This document shows positions 45,362-54,669 of a stretch of 64,000 nt of DNA, piece by piece. This DNA comes from Hymenobacter sp. BRD67 (GTDB lineage: Bacteria > Bacteroidota > Bacteroidia > Cytophagales > Hymenobacteraceae): the NCBI RefSeq assembly GCF_013256425.1, contig NZ_CP053904.1:2046001-2110000 (forward strand), given 5' to 3'. The notes beneath the pieces were generated by a model, which saw nothing but the letters and a program-made list of their open reading frames with translations, had not been told where the DNA came from and did no database searches. Positions within the stretch are counted from its first letter, which is position 1. Each line of letters starts with the position of its first letter. A program made the translations under genes and the position numbers.

Positions 45362-47595
45362 CTAGTCGGGCGCTACCGTGGTATCGCCGGGAGCCTTTTT
45401 ATTAATCGAGATAAACACGGCGGCCACCAGCATTTGCGGCGCCAGCAGGCGGGTAGGCACGCCGGCGTAGTGGCCAGCGGCATCGGGCGCAGCGGCGTAG
45501 CGGTAGCCGAATATATTGTCGCGGTTCAATACATTGCTGACGCCCAGGTACACGATGGTATACTGCCCGGCCAGGTGCGTGAGGTAGCTCAGGCTGAGGT
45601 CGAGGGTCTGGAAGCTGGGCGTGCGGCCCTGGTTGTAGCCGGGCAGGTTGGGGTTGTAGTAGGCGCGGGGGCTACCGTAGCTGTAGGTAGCGCCCACTTG
45701 CGTGTGCAGTGTGGCCAGCCAGTACTTGCCCACCAGGCTGAGGTTGTGGGTGGCGGCGAAGGTGGGCACGGCCGGGGCCAGGTCGGCCCGAAACTGGCGG
45801 CGGGTATCGAGCAGGCCGTAGCTTACCCAAAAGTCTATCTTCTTAAAAGTCTGGTAGCGGTCGCGGTAAAAGAGGTCGAGCCCGCGGGCGTAGCCGCCGC
45901 CCGAGTTGGCATAAGCCGCCGCATTCAACGGATTAGCGCCATCGAAGCGCACCAGCTTCTGGTAATCCTTATAGTACAGCTCGGCGCGCAGGGTGCGGTC
46001 GTGGGCCATATATTGATAACTTACTATATAATGCGCCGCCTGCTCAAAGCGCAGGTCGGGGCGCACGCGCAGCAGGTCGTTGGTGGGGTTTTGGTAAAAC
46101 AGCCCGCCGGCGGCCGAGAGCTGGCTGGCCGCCCGAGCTGCCAGGCCAGGGCCAGGCGCGGGGCCAGGTTGGCCCGGCCGAGCAGGGCCGAATACTCGCC
46201 GCGCAACCCCACCCGCGCCGTGATGCGCGGGGCCAGGCTCAGGTCGCTTTCCCCAAACAAGGCAGTGCGTTTTTCCAGAAAGCCCGGCGTATAGCTGGCC
46301 GAGTCGGGCGCGGCCTGATAGGTGAGGCCATAGCGCTGCAAAGTGGTTTCGGCCCCAAGCTTGAGGTTGAACCAGGTACTGGCCGAGTCGTTGGTGAGCA
46401 CCAGGCGGCCGGTGGCGGTCTGTTCCAGCTCCTCGATGCGCTGGGGCTCGGGCTGCATGGTGTTGCGCTCGCGGCCCAGGGCCAGGCCGGTGTTCAGGCT
46501 CCAGCCCCGGCGCAGGGCCGTGCGGTAAGTGGTATTGAGGGCGAAATTGTCGTTGCGCAGGCCGGTAAGGCGGCCATTGGCCGCGTAAGCGGCTTCGGGG
46601 TCGGGCTGGCGCACGGCTACCTGCTGGCTGCTGAAAGTAGCGTAGGCTTTTAGCATGCCGGTTTCGCCGGTACGATGGGCCAGGCGCAGTGAGCCGCCGA
46701 GGCGCTCGGGGGCCCGCTCCCAGCGGTTATCGGGGCTGGTGAGGCCGTAGTAGGGTGCCAGGTTGTTATAGTCGATACTTGCCGAGGCGGAAGTACGGTC
46801 CCAGCGCTGGGTGCGCGAAAGGCTGCCGCCCACGCTCAGCAGCGAGATACCGGTCTGGGTTTCGGGGTCAAGGTCGATGGAGCTCAGCCCCACCACCGCA
46901 CTCAGCGCCTGCCCGTACTCGGCCGAGTAGCCGCCGGTGCTGAACATGGTACCTTTAAATAAGGACGGCGAAAACCGGCCCCGCGCCGGTGCGCCGCTCA
47001 CGGCCCCGCCGTAGGGGCTTTGCACAGGCAGGCCATCCAGGTAGGTGCGGGTTTCGGAGGCCGCGCCGCCGCGCACGAACAGCTTGCCTTCCTCCCCTAC
47101 CCGCGTGGTGCCGGGCAGGGTATTGAGCGCCGTGGCGATGTCGGCCATCGCCCCGGCCGTGGTCAGAATATCGAGCGGCTTGAGGGCAGCCGAGCGCTTT
47201 TCGTCGCTGGCCTCGAAAGCCCCGGCCGTGATAACGACCGCGCCCAGCGAGGCCCGGCTTTCGCGCAGGCGACGGGCCGGCAGCACCAGCGGCCCGCCCC
47301 CGGCGGGCAGCGCCAGCGGCGTTTCCTGCAACTCGTAGCCGATGAGCGTGATAACCAGCGGCAAGGTGCCGGTAGCGTTGGTAGCAAAGCTAAACCGGCC
47401 CAGCGAGTCGGTAATGGCGCCGTCGAAGGTGGTTTTGAGAAAGACATTAGCCCCCGGCAGCGGGCGGCCCGCCGCATCGAGCACCAGGCCGCTGAGCCTG
47501 GTAGCGGCCGAAAAAGCAGTGGGGGCAGGCGCTTGGGCCAGCGCAGCCAGCGGAATGTTCAGGGTAAGCAGGGCGGCAAGGAGCGGGGTTTTCAT
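45362..47595 (-). pseudogene. TonB-dependent receptor, single-base frameshift
   Basis: About 745 residues. N-terminal signal peptide, a carboxypeptidase-regulatory-like domain (SGLVLDAAGRPLPGANVFLKT), a plug region (GTTRVGEEGKLFVRGGAASE, split around residue 165), then a beta barrel. The frame is lost near 46129-46134 and restoring one base gives SQLSAAGGLFYQNPTNDLL and the rest of the barrel. Substrate unknown; no SusD-like partner is present, so it resembles simple ligand-gated uptake receptors. Confidence 0.88.
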
Positions 47596-47792
47596 GGGCC
47601 GGCAAGGGAGGCGATTGACTGGCTCAAAGGTGCCCGGCCCGGCCGGCGGCCTTCAAGTAAAAGTGCCCGAAACAGCAAAAGCCGAAGCTGAACCGTTGGC
47701 AGAAGAGGTTGGGCGAAAACCCGCAACACCCGGCTTGCACTCGCGTTTAGGGCCTATGTGCTTAACTTTCGGCACGCTTACTTTTCTGCGCT

Positions 47793-49073
47793 ATGCCCAC
47801 CCCTGCTCTGCCCGTCGATTATCAACAGCTTTTTCGGGCGCTGCCCGAAAACTTCCTATTGATGGCTCCCGATTCGACTATTCTGGATAATACCAATAGC
47901 CACGAAGCCGTATCAATGAAACCCCGGGCAGCTGTGCTGGGGCGCACGCTGTTTGAGGCCTACCCATCGGTAGACAAAAACGAGGGTGATGTCATTTTTC
48001 AGTCGCACGAGCACGTGCGCAATTTCCTGGAGCCGCATGCCATGCCTGTTATCCGCTACGACCTGGAGCGGCCGGCCGAGCAGGGCGGCGGCTTTGAGGA
48101 ATCGTACTGGCAGGCGACCCACTACCCGCTGCTGACCCCCGATGGCAAGCTGCAATATATTTTGCAGCGCACCCAGAACGTCACCCAGCAGCTGCGCAAC
48201 GCCCAGGCGACTGCCGACGCGCAGCAAAAGCTGGCCGATGAGCAGGAGCGTACGCGCTTCGTGCTGGCCAACCTGCCGGTGCTTATCTGGACAGCTACGC
48301 CCGATGGCCAACGCGACTTTTTTAACTCCCGCTGGTTGAGCTTTACGGGCAAGGAGCTAGCCGACCAGCAAGGCTACCAGTGGCTGAACGACCTCCACCC
48401 CGACGACCAAGAGCGGGTGCGTACCCAGTGGCAGCAGGCCGTGAAAAATGGCACGCCCTACCAGGTAGAATACCGCCTGCGCCGCCACGATGGCCAGTAC
48501 CGCTGGATATTGGCACGGGCCCAGGCCCGCCGCGACGCCAACGACCAGATTACCATGTGGGTGGGTGGGGCTACCGATATCCACGACCAGAAAATGCTGG
48601 TGCAGGAGATTCTGGAAGCCAACGAGCAGCAAGCGCTGCTCTCGGAGCAGGCGTATCAGAACTACCAGCGGGCGGAAAGCCAGCGGGCTACCTACCACGG
48701 GCTCTTTATGCAGGCCCCGGCGCTCATCTGCATTCTGCGCGGCCCCGAGCATCGGTTCGAGTTCGTAAACACCGCTTATCAGTCGCTCTTTCCCGACCGG
48801 CAGCTGGTTGGGCGCCCCCTGCAGGAGGCCCTGCCGGAAGTGAGCCGCCAAGGTATTTTAGAGTTGCTCAATGGCGTGTACCAAACCGGCAAAACCTATA
48901 TTGGCAACGAGGTGCCGCTACAGCTGCAGCTGCACGAAGGCAGCCCTGAGATGCGCCAGGGGTACTTCAACTTTACCTATCAGCAATTCAAGGAATTGGG
49001 ACAGGTTGCCGGCATTATGGTTTTTGCCTTTGAAGTAACCGAGCTGGTAGCCGCCCGTAAAGCACAGGAATAG
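47793..49073 (+). CDS. PAS-domain-only protein
   Basis: 426 residues with a PAS/PAC-like N-terminal segment, a good PAS with PAC (about residues 150-275; RFVLANLPVLIWTATPDG and HDGQYRWILARAQA), a coiled linker, and a third PAS-like segment (about 300-420). There is no kinase, cyclase or other output domain. It stops in ARKAQE, at a point where related proteins usually continue into a coiled coil and kinase. Possibly a truncated sensor or a stand-alone partner protein. Confidence 0.8.
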   Translation: MPTPALPVDYQQLFRALPENFLLMAPDSTILDNTNSHEAVSMKPRAAVLGRTLFEAYPSVDKNEGDVIFQSHEHVRNFLEPHAMPVIRYDLERPAEQGGGFEESYWQATHYPLLTPDGKLQYILQRTQNVTQQLRNAQATADAQQKLADEQERTRFVLANLPVLIWTATPDGQRDFFNSRWLSFTGKELADQQGYQWLNDLHPDDQERVRTQWQQAVKNGTPYQVEYRLRRHDGQYRWILARAQARRDANDQITMWVGGATDIHDQKMLVQEILEANEQQALLSEQAYQNYQRAESQRATYHGLFMQAPALICILRGPEHRFEFVNTAYQSLFPDRQLVGRPLQEALPEVSRQGILELLNGVYQTGKTYIGNEVPLQLQLHEGSPEMRQGYFNFTYQQFKELGQVAGIMVFAFEVTELVAARKAQE

Positions 49074-49276
49074 CTGCAACCTTTGCCGTCAGAAATTGTT
49101 CTCTGACTTATTGCGCACCAATAGAGAACAGATTTTCTCCAGTTTGGCCGTTAATTTGCAGGGCAGCTGGTTGCCTCTACGGAGACAAAAACGCCTTTTA
49201 CTTGTTTTTGGCTATCCCGCTGGCCGGTAGTTATAACCAGCAGACCGGCCCTGCCACTTCCTTTTCCACACCTTTT

Positions 49277-49630
49277 ATGGAGCTTACCGCCCTCGACTTT
49301 CAGCAAGCCCGCGTCAAGCAGGTGCTGTTTAAGTCGCGCCTGCGCTCGGTGCTGTATGGGGTGCGGGAAGCAGAGCCCGGCTTATTTTCGATGAAAGAAA
49401 ACCCACTGGGTCAGTGGCTTACTACTGTGCTGAAGCCTCAGTACGGCCATCGGCCCGAAGTGGCTACTATTGAGCGGCTGCTTCGCCAGACGCTCGATAC
49501 CGGCCAGGGCCTGGTGCGCCAGTACCAGCGCGGCGAGCTGGAGCAGGCTCGCACCGGCCTGGAGCAGATTGAGCGCCTGGCCACGGAGATAGAGCAGCAG
49601 CTTACCTCCGTAGAGCACCATAAAAATTAG
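49277..49630 (+). CDS. CZB-like helical protein lacking zinc ligands
   Basis: About 117 residues from the ATG at 49277; a TTG start at 49202 would add 25. The pattern ARVKQVLFKSRLRSVLYG, NPLGQWLTTVL, PEVATIERLL and YQRGELEQARTGLEQI follows the chemoreceptor zinc-binding (CZB) helical bundle, but positions that normally carry the His/Cys ligands look replaced (Q and N). It follows the PAS protein by 200 bases and may act with it. Family assignment is tentative. Confidence 0.55.
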   Translation: MELTALDFQQARVKQVLFKSRLRSVLYGVREAEPGLFSMKENPLGQWLTTVLKPQYGHRPEVATIERLLRQTLDTGQGLVRQYQRGELEQARTGLEQIERLATEIEQQLTSVEHHKN

Positions 49631-49660
49631 CCCCCACCCGCTAGCCCTGGCTAAAGCAGG

Positions 49661-49903
49661 CTAATAGCTGCCGATGGAAATCAAGGCCAGGTAGTCGTGC
49701 AGACCGCCAGCATGCTCAAACACGTGGATAAATAAAATAGCGTCCTCGCCGCGGCTGCGCCACACTTCAGCATAGAAGCTTCCGACTGCAAACAGGTGTA
49801 GGTCGAAGCTGTCTTCGGTGCGCTGAGCCAGCGGGTGGCCGTGGCGGGTCAGGTAATCGGCCTGCTGGCGCTGGTGCAGGTTTTTAAAAGTGGCAAACGT
49901 CAT
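49661..49903 (-). CDS. Small conserved-looking protein, unknown
   Basis: About 80 residues from the ATG at 49903 (MTFATFKNLHQRQQADYLTR), then FDLHLFAVGSFYAEVWRS, a mixed alpha/beta pattern seen in small uncharacterised Bacteroidota proteins. No catalytic motif. It points away from the YfcC gene. Confidence 0.65.
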   Translation of the reverse strand: MTFATFKNLHQRQQADYLTRHGHPLAQRTEDSFDLHLFAVGSFYAEVWRSRGEDAILFIHVFEHAGGLHDYLALISIGSY

Positions 49904-49976
49904 AGGAGTATCCCGAAGATACAACGGGCGGGCCCGATAGTGCCGTGCTTAGCGCCGGCTCCGCAACTTTGCGGCT

Positions 49977-51326
49977 ATGAAATCGTTTCGCTTTCCGCAC
50001 CCGCTGGTGCTGCTTACCCTGTTTATAATGCTGGCCGCTGCCCTGAGCTACGTGCTGCCCGCTGGTCAGTTCGACCGCCGTCTCAATGCCGCTACCGGCC
50101 GTGAGGTAGTAGTTCCGGGCTCGTACCAGCGGCTGCCGGCTACGCCCGTGGGGCCACTGGGGGTAGCACTGGCCGTCCCGAAAGGACTGCTGGAAGCCGG
50201 CGCGGTAGTATTCCTGATTTTTCTGGCCGGCGGGGCCTTCACGGTAGTAGACCAGACGGGTGCGCTGCGCTACGGCGTCGATTGGCTGCTGCGGCACGCC
50301 CAGGGGCGCGAGGTGCTGCTTATTCCGCTTGTTTGCCTGCTGTTTGCCACCATGGGCGCCCTGGAAAATATGGGCGAAGAGATTATTGCCCTCGTGCCGG
50401 TGCTGCTGGTTCTGATGCGGCGGCTCGGCTACCCGGTGCTTACCGCCGTAGCGGCCAGCCTGGGGGCGGCCGTGGTCGGGGCGGCGTTCAGCCCCATTAA
50501 TCCCTTCCAGGTCGGCATTGCCCAGAAGCTGGCCCAGTTGCCGCTTTTGTCAGCCGCCAGCTACCGACTGGTATTTCTGGGCCTGGCCCTGCTTATCTGG
50601 ATAGCCGGCACCGTGCGCTACGCCACCCGCTACCGCACGGCCCCCGACATCGGCGCGCCGGAGGCTGACGACCCCGCTGCTGGTGCCGGGCGGCACGGGC
50701 TGGTACTGCTGCTCATGCTCCTTGCTTTCAGCCTCTTTGCCTATGGCGTCGTGAGCCTGGGTTGGGATTTTGACCAGATGTCGGCCTTGTTTTTTGTGCT
50801 GGGCGTGGGAGCCGGGCTCTTGGGCGGCCTGGGCTTTACGGGTACGGCCGAGGGCTTTGTAACGGGCTTCCGCGACATTGCCTTCTCGGCTATTCTGATT
50901 GGGTTTGCGCGGGCCATCTTTGTCGTGCTGGAGCAGGGGCACATCGTCGATACCATTGTGCAGGGCCTGGCTACCCCGCTGGCCCACCTGCCCGTAGCGC
51001 TGGCCGCCCTGGGTATGATGGGCGTGCAAACCGCCCTGCACCTGCCCGTGCCCAGCGTAAGCGGACAGGCGGTGCTCACGATGCCGCTGCTGGTGCCGCT
51101 CTCCGACCTCATTGGCCTGCCCCGGCAGGTAACGGTGCTGGCTTACCAATACGGCGCGGGCATGACCGACCTCCTCACGCCTACCAATGGAGCGCTCATG
51201 GCAATGCTGGCCGCCTGCGGCGTACGCTACGACCAGTGGCTGCGCTTTGCCGGGCCACTCTATGGCTTGCTGCTGGCGCTGGGTGCCGCCAGTGTACTGC
51301 TGGGCATTTGGCTGAACATCGCTTAA
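49977..51326 (+). CDS. YfcC-family membrane transporter
   Basis: 449 residues and about 11 membrane segments. The N-terminal PHPLVLLTLFIMLAAALSYVLPAGQF, then NMGEEIIALVPV and FSPINPFQVGIAQ, and the C-terminal QYGAGMTDLLTPTNGALMA, each in a re-entrant or conserved position, match YfcC/DUF401-type carriers related to the ion-transporter superfamily. Substrates in relatives include basic amino acids and C4-dicarboxylates; here unknown. Confidence 0.87.
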   Translation: MKSFRFPHPLVLLTLFIMLAAALSYVLPAGQFDRRLNAATGREVVVPGSYQRLPATPVGPLGVALAVPKGLLEAGAVVFLIFLAGGAFTVVDQTGALRYGVDWLLRHAQGREVLLIPLVCLLFATMGALENMGEEIIALVPVLLVLMRRLGYPVLTAVAASLGAAVVGAAFSPINPFQVGIAQKLAQLPLLSAASYRLVFLGLALLIWIAGTVRYATRYRTAPDIGAPEADDPAAGAGRHGLVLLLMLLAFSLFAYGVVSLGWDFDQMSALFFVLGVGAGLLGGLGFTGTAEGFVTGFRDIAFSAILIGFARAIFVVLEQGHIVDTIVQGLATPLAHLPVALAALGMMGVQTALHLPVPSVSGQAVLTMPLLVPLSDLIGLPRQVTVLAYQYGAGMTDLLTPTNGALMAMLAACGVRYDQWLRFAGPLYGLLLALGAASVLLGIWLNIA

Positions 51327-51367
51327 ATATTAAGCTTTTTATATGTTTTCTTTTCTTCTTCGCTTGT

Positions 51368-51891
51368 ATGTCTGAACTCGACCCGTTACGCTACCCCATC
51401 GGCCGGCCCCAGCTGCCAGCCGCGCCTCTTACCCCGGCTGAACGCACACGCTACCTTCAGCAGCTGGCCGAATTACCTGCCCAGCTTACGGCCGCGGCCC
51501 GCCACGCGGGGGCGAGCGCCTGCAGCTGCCCTACCGCCCCGGCGGCTGGACCGGCCGGCAGGTTATCCACCACGTTGCCGACTCGCACCTGAACGCCTAT
51601 TGCCGCTTCCGGCTGGCGCTCACCGAAGATACCCCTACTATTCGCCCCTATGATGAGCAGGCCTGGGCCGAGCTGCCCGACGTGGCCGCCACCCCCATCA
51701 CCGTATCGCTGGCCCTGCTCGAACACCTGCACAGCCGCTGGGTAACCCTATTGCAACACCTCGATGAGGCGCAGTGGCAACGCACCTTCTACCACCCCGG
51801 CAATCAAAAGACTGCTTCCCTCGACCAGACCCTGGCGCTGTACGCCTGGCACGGTCAGCATCACCTGGCCCATCTTTCCTTACTTGGGTAA
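51368..51891 (+). pseudogene. DinB/YfiT-family protein, single-base frameshift
   Basis: Starts MSELDPLRYPIGRPQ, loses frame in the G run 51508-51512, and one extra G restores [27 protein letters not shown] and the rest to LAHLSLLG. The His motifs HHVADSH and HGQHHLAHL are metal-ligand positions of the YfiT-type putative metal-dependent hydrolase. Restored length about 174 residues. Confidence 0.82.
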
Positions 51892-51904
51892 AGGGCAGTC
51901 AGTG

Positions 51905-51952
51905 TACGGCTGGCAAGTAGCGCGGACTAAAAGTCCGCGCTCCTGTTCTGCC
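51905..51952. repeat. GCAAGTAGCGCGGACTAAAAGTCC repeat element
   Basis: A GCGGACT/AGTCCGC stem with AAA centre, preceded by GGCAAGTA. Related to the element at 43206-43300. First of three different repeat types stacked in the gap 51892-52134. Confidence 0.7.
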
Positions 51953-51984
51953 AGTCCGAACCTGCCCTAATAAAAAGCTATAAG

Positions 51985-52032
51985 AACGTCATGCTGAGCT
52001 TGTCGAAGCATCTCTATCGCATGACCGACGTT
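51985..52032. repeat. GTCATGCTGAGCTTGTCGAAGCATC-type repeat
   Basis: Begins cgtcatgctgagcttgtcg and ends cgcatgaccgacg, with GTCATGC/GCATGAC pairing. A repeat type I recognise from many Bacteroidota genomes. Single copy in this window. Confidence 0.6.
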
Positions 52033-52070
52033 TTTTCTTGATTTTCTTAATTTAGGAACAAGTCTAATGG

Positions 52071-52138
52071 GTGATGAGCAGTAGGCACTGGATAATAGTA
52101 AATTAATTTACTATTATCCAGTGCCTACTGCTCATCAC
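52071..52138. repeat. 68-bp perfect palindrome
   Basis: Arms 52071-52104 and 52105-52138 are exact reverse complements with no loop. Its outer part has GTGATGAGCAGTAGGCACTGG. It overlaps the last bases and stop codon (52135-52137) of the TPR lipoprotein gene. Confidence 0.97.
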
Positions 52139-52989
52139 TTCCTCACCATGCTACTGCCTTTCCCGTAGCGACGCAGGCTTTTTTCGGCTTCCGGATTCAG
52201 CTTGGCTGCTTTTTCCAGGTCTTTGCGGGCTTCAGCCATGCGGTCGTAGCTGGCGTAGCTGATGCCCCGGTATTCAATGGCATCGGCATAAAGCGAGTCG
52301 AGAGCAATGGCGCGGGTAAAGTCCGACACGGCCGCCTTGTATTGATACATCTGCATTTTGGCTACTCCGCGGCCAAAGAAAGCTTCTTTGTCGTCGGGCC
52401 GTAGCTTCACGGCCCCGCTAAAGTCGTTGGCCGCCGCCTTGTACTCCTTCAGCATCAGCTCGTTTACGGCCTTGTTGTAGTACAGGTCGGGGTTGCCGCG
52501 CATGGTGCGCAGGGCCGCCGCATAGTCGGGCTTGGCCTCCTTATAGTTTTTGAGGTTAGAATAGGCCTTGGCCCGCTCCAGCAGAGCACGGCTATCCTTA
52601 GGCTTGGTTTTGAGTACGAGGTTGGCCCTGGCCAGCTGGTAGCGGTAGTCGGCCACACTCAGCTTACGCTCGGCGGCGCGCTCGGCCGAGGCCGCCGCGG
52701 CCGACAGCGCATTGGGGTCGGCGGTAGCCGTAGCCGCTTCGGCCGAAGGCGCATCAAGGGTTTCAACCGGCACTGCCGGGGTCGTAGCTGCCGCGGCGGC
52801 CGGGTCGGGCATAGGCAGCTTGGTAGGGTCGGTAGCGGGCGGGGTTGTGGCGGCCGTAGTGGGCGCGCTGCGCGTCACCACGGCCGAGCCCGAGTTAGGG
52901 CGGTCGGCCTCCGTAGAGGTTGCGCAGCTGGTAGCCAGAGTAAGTAAAGCCAGCGTAGCGGGCAGGTAAGCAGTAGAAAACGACTTCAT
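52135..52989 (-). CDS. TPR-repeat lipoprotein
   Basis: 284 residues. Lipoprotein signal with lipobox LATSC (Cys22), a long Ala/Thr/Pro-rich linker, then about four TPR units (KAYSNLKNYKEAKPDYAAAL, NKAVNELMLKEYKAAANDF and GVAKMQMYQYKAAVSDF, in sequence). Likely an outer- or inner-membrane-anchored scaffold; partner unknown. Stop codon lies within the 68-bp palindrome. Confidence 0.85.
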   Translation of the reverse strand: MKSFSTAYLPATLALLTLATSCATSTEADRPNSGSAVVTRSAPTTAATTPPATDPTKLPMPDPAAAAATTPAVPVETLDAPSAEAATATADPNALSAAAASAERAAERKLSVADYRYQLARANLVLKTKPKDSRALLERAKAYSNLKNYKEAKPDYAAALRTMRGNPDLYYNKAVNELMLKEYKAAANDFSGAVKLRPDDKEAFFGRGVAKMQMYQYKAAVSDFTRAIALDSLYADAIEYRGISYASYDRMAEARKDLEKAAKLNPEAEKSLRRYGKGSSMVRK

Positions 52990-53126
52990 TAGACGGAAAT
53001 TTGGATAAGCTGACCGGTCGGGATGCCGAAGCTGAGTGACTTCTACGGAAAAGTTTTACAATAGTAATGCCCAGGGATAAGCCGGACCGCAAAAACTTTA
53101 CCGAACCGCCAGGCCGGCGGCGGGGT

Positions 53127-53134
53127 TATCTTTG
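53127..53134 (+). promoter_or_regulatory. Putative lpdA -7 box TATCTTTG
   Basis: TAnnTTTG match 58 bases before the start of lpdA. No good -33 box. Confidence 0.4.
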
Positions 53135-53191
53135 CCGGCCCCGGCCCGGCCGGTCAGCTGTTTCCTATTTCATTCCGCACAACATAACCTT

Positions 53192-54586
53192 ATGGCATTG
53201 CAATTTGACCTGGTAGTAATTGGCTCGGGGCCCGGTGGGTACGTGGCCGCCATCCGCGCCGCGCAGCTTGGGCTGAAGGTAGGCGTGGTCGAGCGCGAGT
53301 CGCTGGGCGGCATCTGTCTCAACTGGGGCTGCATTCCTACGAAAGCCCTGCTCAAAACCGCCCAGGTGTACGAATACCTCCAGCACGCCCAGGACTACGG
53401 CCTGACGGTGAAGGAAGCTGGCTTCGACTTTGAGGCCGTTATCAAGCGCAGCCGGGGCGTGGCCGACGGCATGAGCAAGGGCATCAACTTTCTGTTTAAG
53501 AAAAACAAAATCGAAACCGTCATGGGTACCGGCAAGCTGCTGGCCCCTGGCAAGGTGGAAGTAACCCGCGCCGACGGCACCAAGGAAACGGTGGAGGCCA
53601 AGAGCATTATTCTGGCTACCGGCGCCCGTGCCCGCCAGCTGCCCAACCTGCCGATTGATGACAAAAAGATAATCGGCTACCGCAAGGCCATGACCCCCGA
53701 CAGCCTGCCCAAAAGCATGGTGGTGGTGGGCTCGGGCGCTATCGGCGTCGAGTTTGCGTACTTCTACCGCTCGCTCGGCACCGAGGTTACCATTGTTGAG
53801 TACCTGCCGCGCATTGTGCCGGTAGAAGACGAGGAAGTATCGCGCCAGATGGAGAAATCCTACAAAAAGCTGGGCATCAACATCCTGACCAATGCCGAAG
53901 TAACCAAAGTAGACACCAGCGGCGCGGGCTGCCAGGTGTTTATCAAAACGGCCAAGGGCGAGCAGCAGATTGCCTGCGACGTGGTGCTGAGCGCCGTGGG
54001 CGTGCAAACCAACCTCGAAAACATCGGCCTCGAAGAGCTGGGCATCAAAACCGAGCGCGGCCGTGTTCTGGTAGATAACTTCTATCAGACCAACGTGCCC
54101 GGTATATACGCAATTGGTGATATTATACCCGGCCCCGCGCTGGCGCATGTTGCCTCGGCCGAAGGCATTATCTGCGTTGAGAAAATCACGGGTCACAGCC
54201 CCGAGCCGCTCAATTACCAGAACATTCCCGGCTGTACCTACGCCCAGCCCGAGATTGCCTCGGTAGGCCTCACCGAGGCCGAAGCCAAGGCCAAGGGCTA
54301 CGACATCCGGGTGGGGAAATTCCCGTTCTCGGCCTCGGGCAAAGCGGCCGCCGCCGGCGTAAAAGACGGCTTCGTGAAAGTGATTTTCGACAAGAAATAC
54401 GGCGAGTGGCTGGGCGCCCACATGATTGGGGCCAACGTAACCGAGATGATTGCCGAGGTAGTAGTGGCGCGCAAGCTCGAAACTACCGGCCACGAAATCA
54501 TCAAGGCGGTGCACCCCCACCCTACTATGAGCGAGGCAATTATGGAGGCCACGGCAGCCGCCTACGATGAGGTAATTCACCTGTAG
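53192..54586 (+). CDS. lpdA: Dihydrolipoyl dehydrogenase (E3)
   Basis: Flavoprotein that reoxidises lipoyl groups of the 2-oxoacid dehydrogenase complexes. It has 464 residues: FAD motif IGSGPGGYVAAIRAAQLG, redox Cys pair C42/C47 in GGICLNWGCIPTKALL, NAD motif VVGSGAIGVEFAYFY, YAIGDIIPGPALAH, and the active-site H443 with E448 in HPHPTMSEAI. The E2 gene at 21713 is its probable partner. The start at 53192 is preferred over an upstream frame extension. Confidence 0.97.
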   Translation: MALQFDLVVIGSGPGGYVAAIRAAQLGLKVGVVERESLGGICLNWGCIPTKALLKTAQVYEYLQHAQDYGLTVKEAGFDFEAVIKRSRGVADGMSKGINFLFKKNKIETVMGTGKLLAPGKVEVTRADGTKETVEAKSIILATGARARQLPNLPIDDKKIIGYRKAMTPDSLPKSMVVVGSGAIGVEFAYFYRSLGTEVTIVEYLPRIVPVEDEEVSRQMEKSYKKLGINILTNAEVTKVDTSGAGCQVFIKTAKGEQQIACDVVLSAVGVQTNLENIGLEELGIKTERGRVLVDNFYQTNVPGIYAIGDIIPGPALAHVASAEGIICVEKITGHSPEPLNYQNIPGCTYAQPEIASVGLTEAEAKAKGYDIRVGKFPFSASGKAAAAGVKDGFVKVIFDKKYGEWLGAHMIGANVTEMIAEVVVARKLETTGHEIIKAVHPHPTMSEAIMEATAAAYDEVIHL

Positions 54587-54611
54587 CCAGCCAGGGCATT
54601 CGCCTTCGGCA

Positions 54612-54652
54612 AAAATAAAACCCCGGCAGTAGCTCTGCCGGGGTTTTATTTT
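54612..54652 (+). terminator. Rho-independent terminator
   Basis: Perfect 18-bp arms (54612-54629 and 54635-54652) with a GC-rich core and A/T-rich ends, 25 bases after lpdA. Confidence 0.92.
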
Positions 54653-54669
54653 GCGCCAAAACCACCCTT

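Noticed and set aside
53165..54580. 471-codon open frame on the minus strand opposite lpdA
   Set aside because: Its translation is a His/Gly/Val-rich shadow of a GC-rich gene with no family motif, while lpdA on the other strand is certain.
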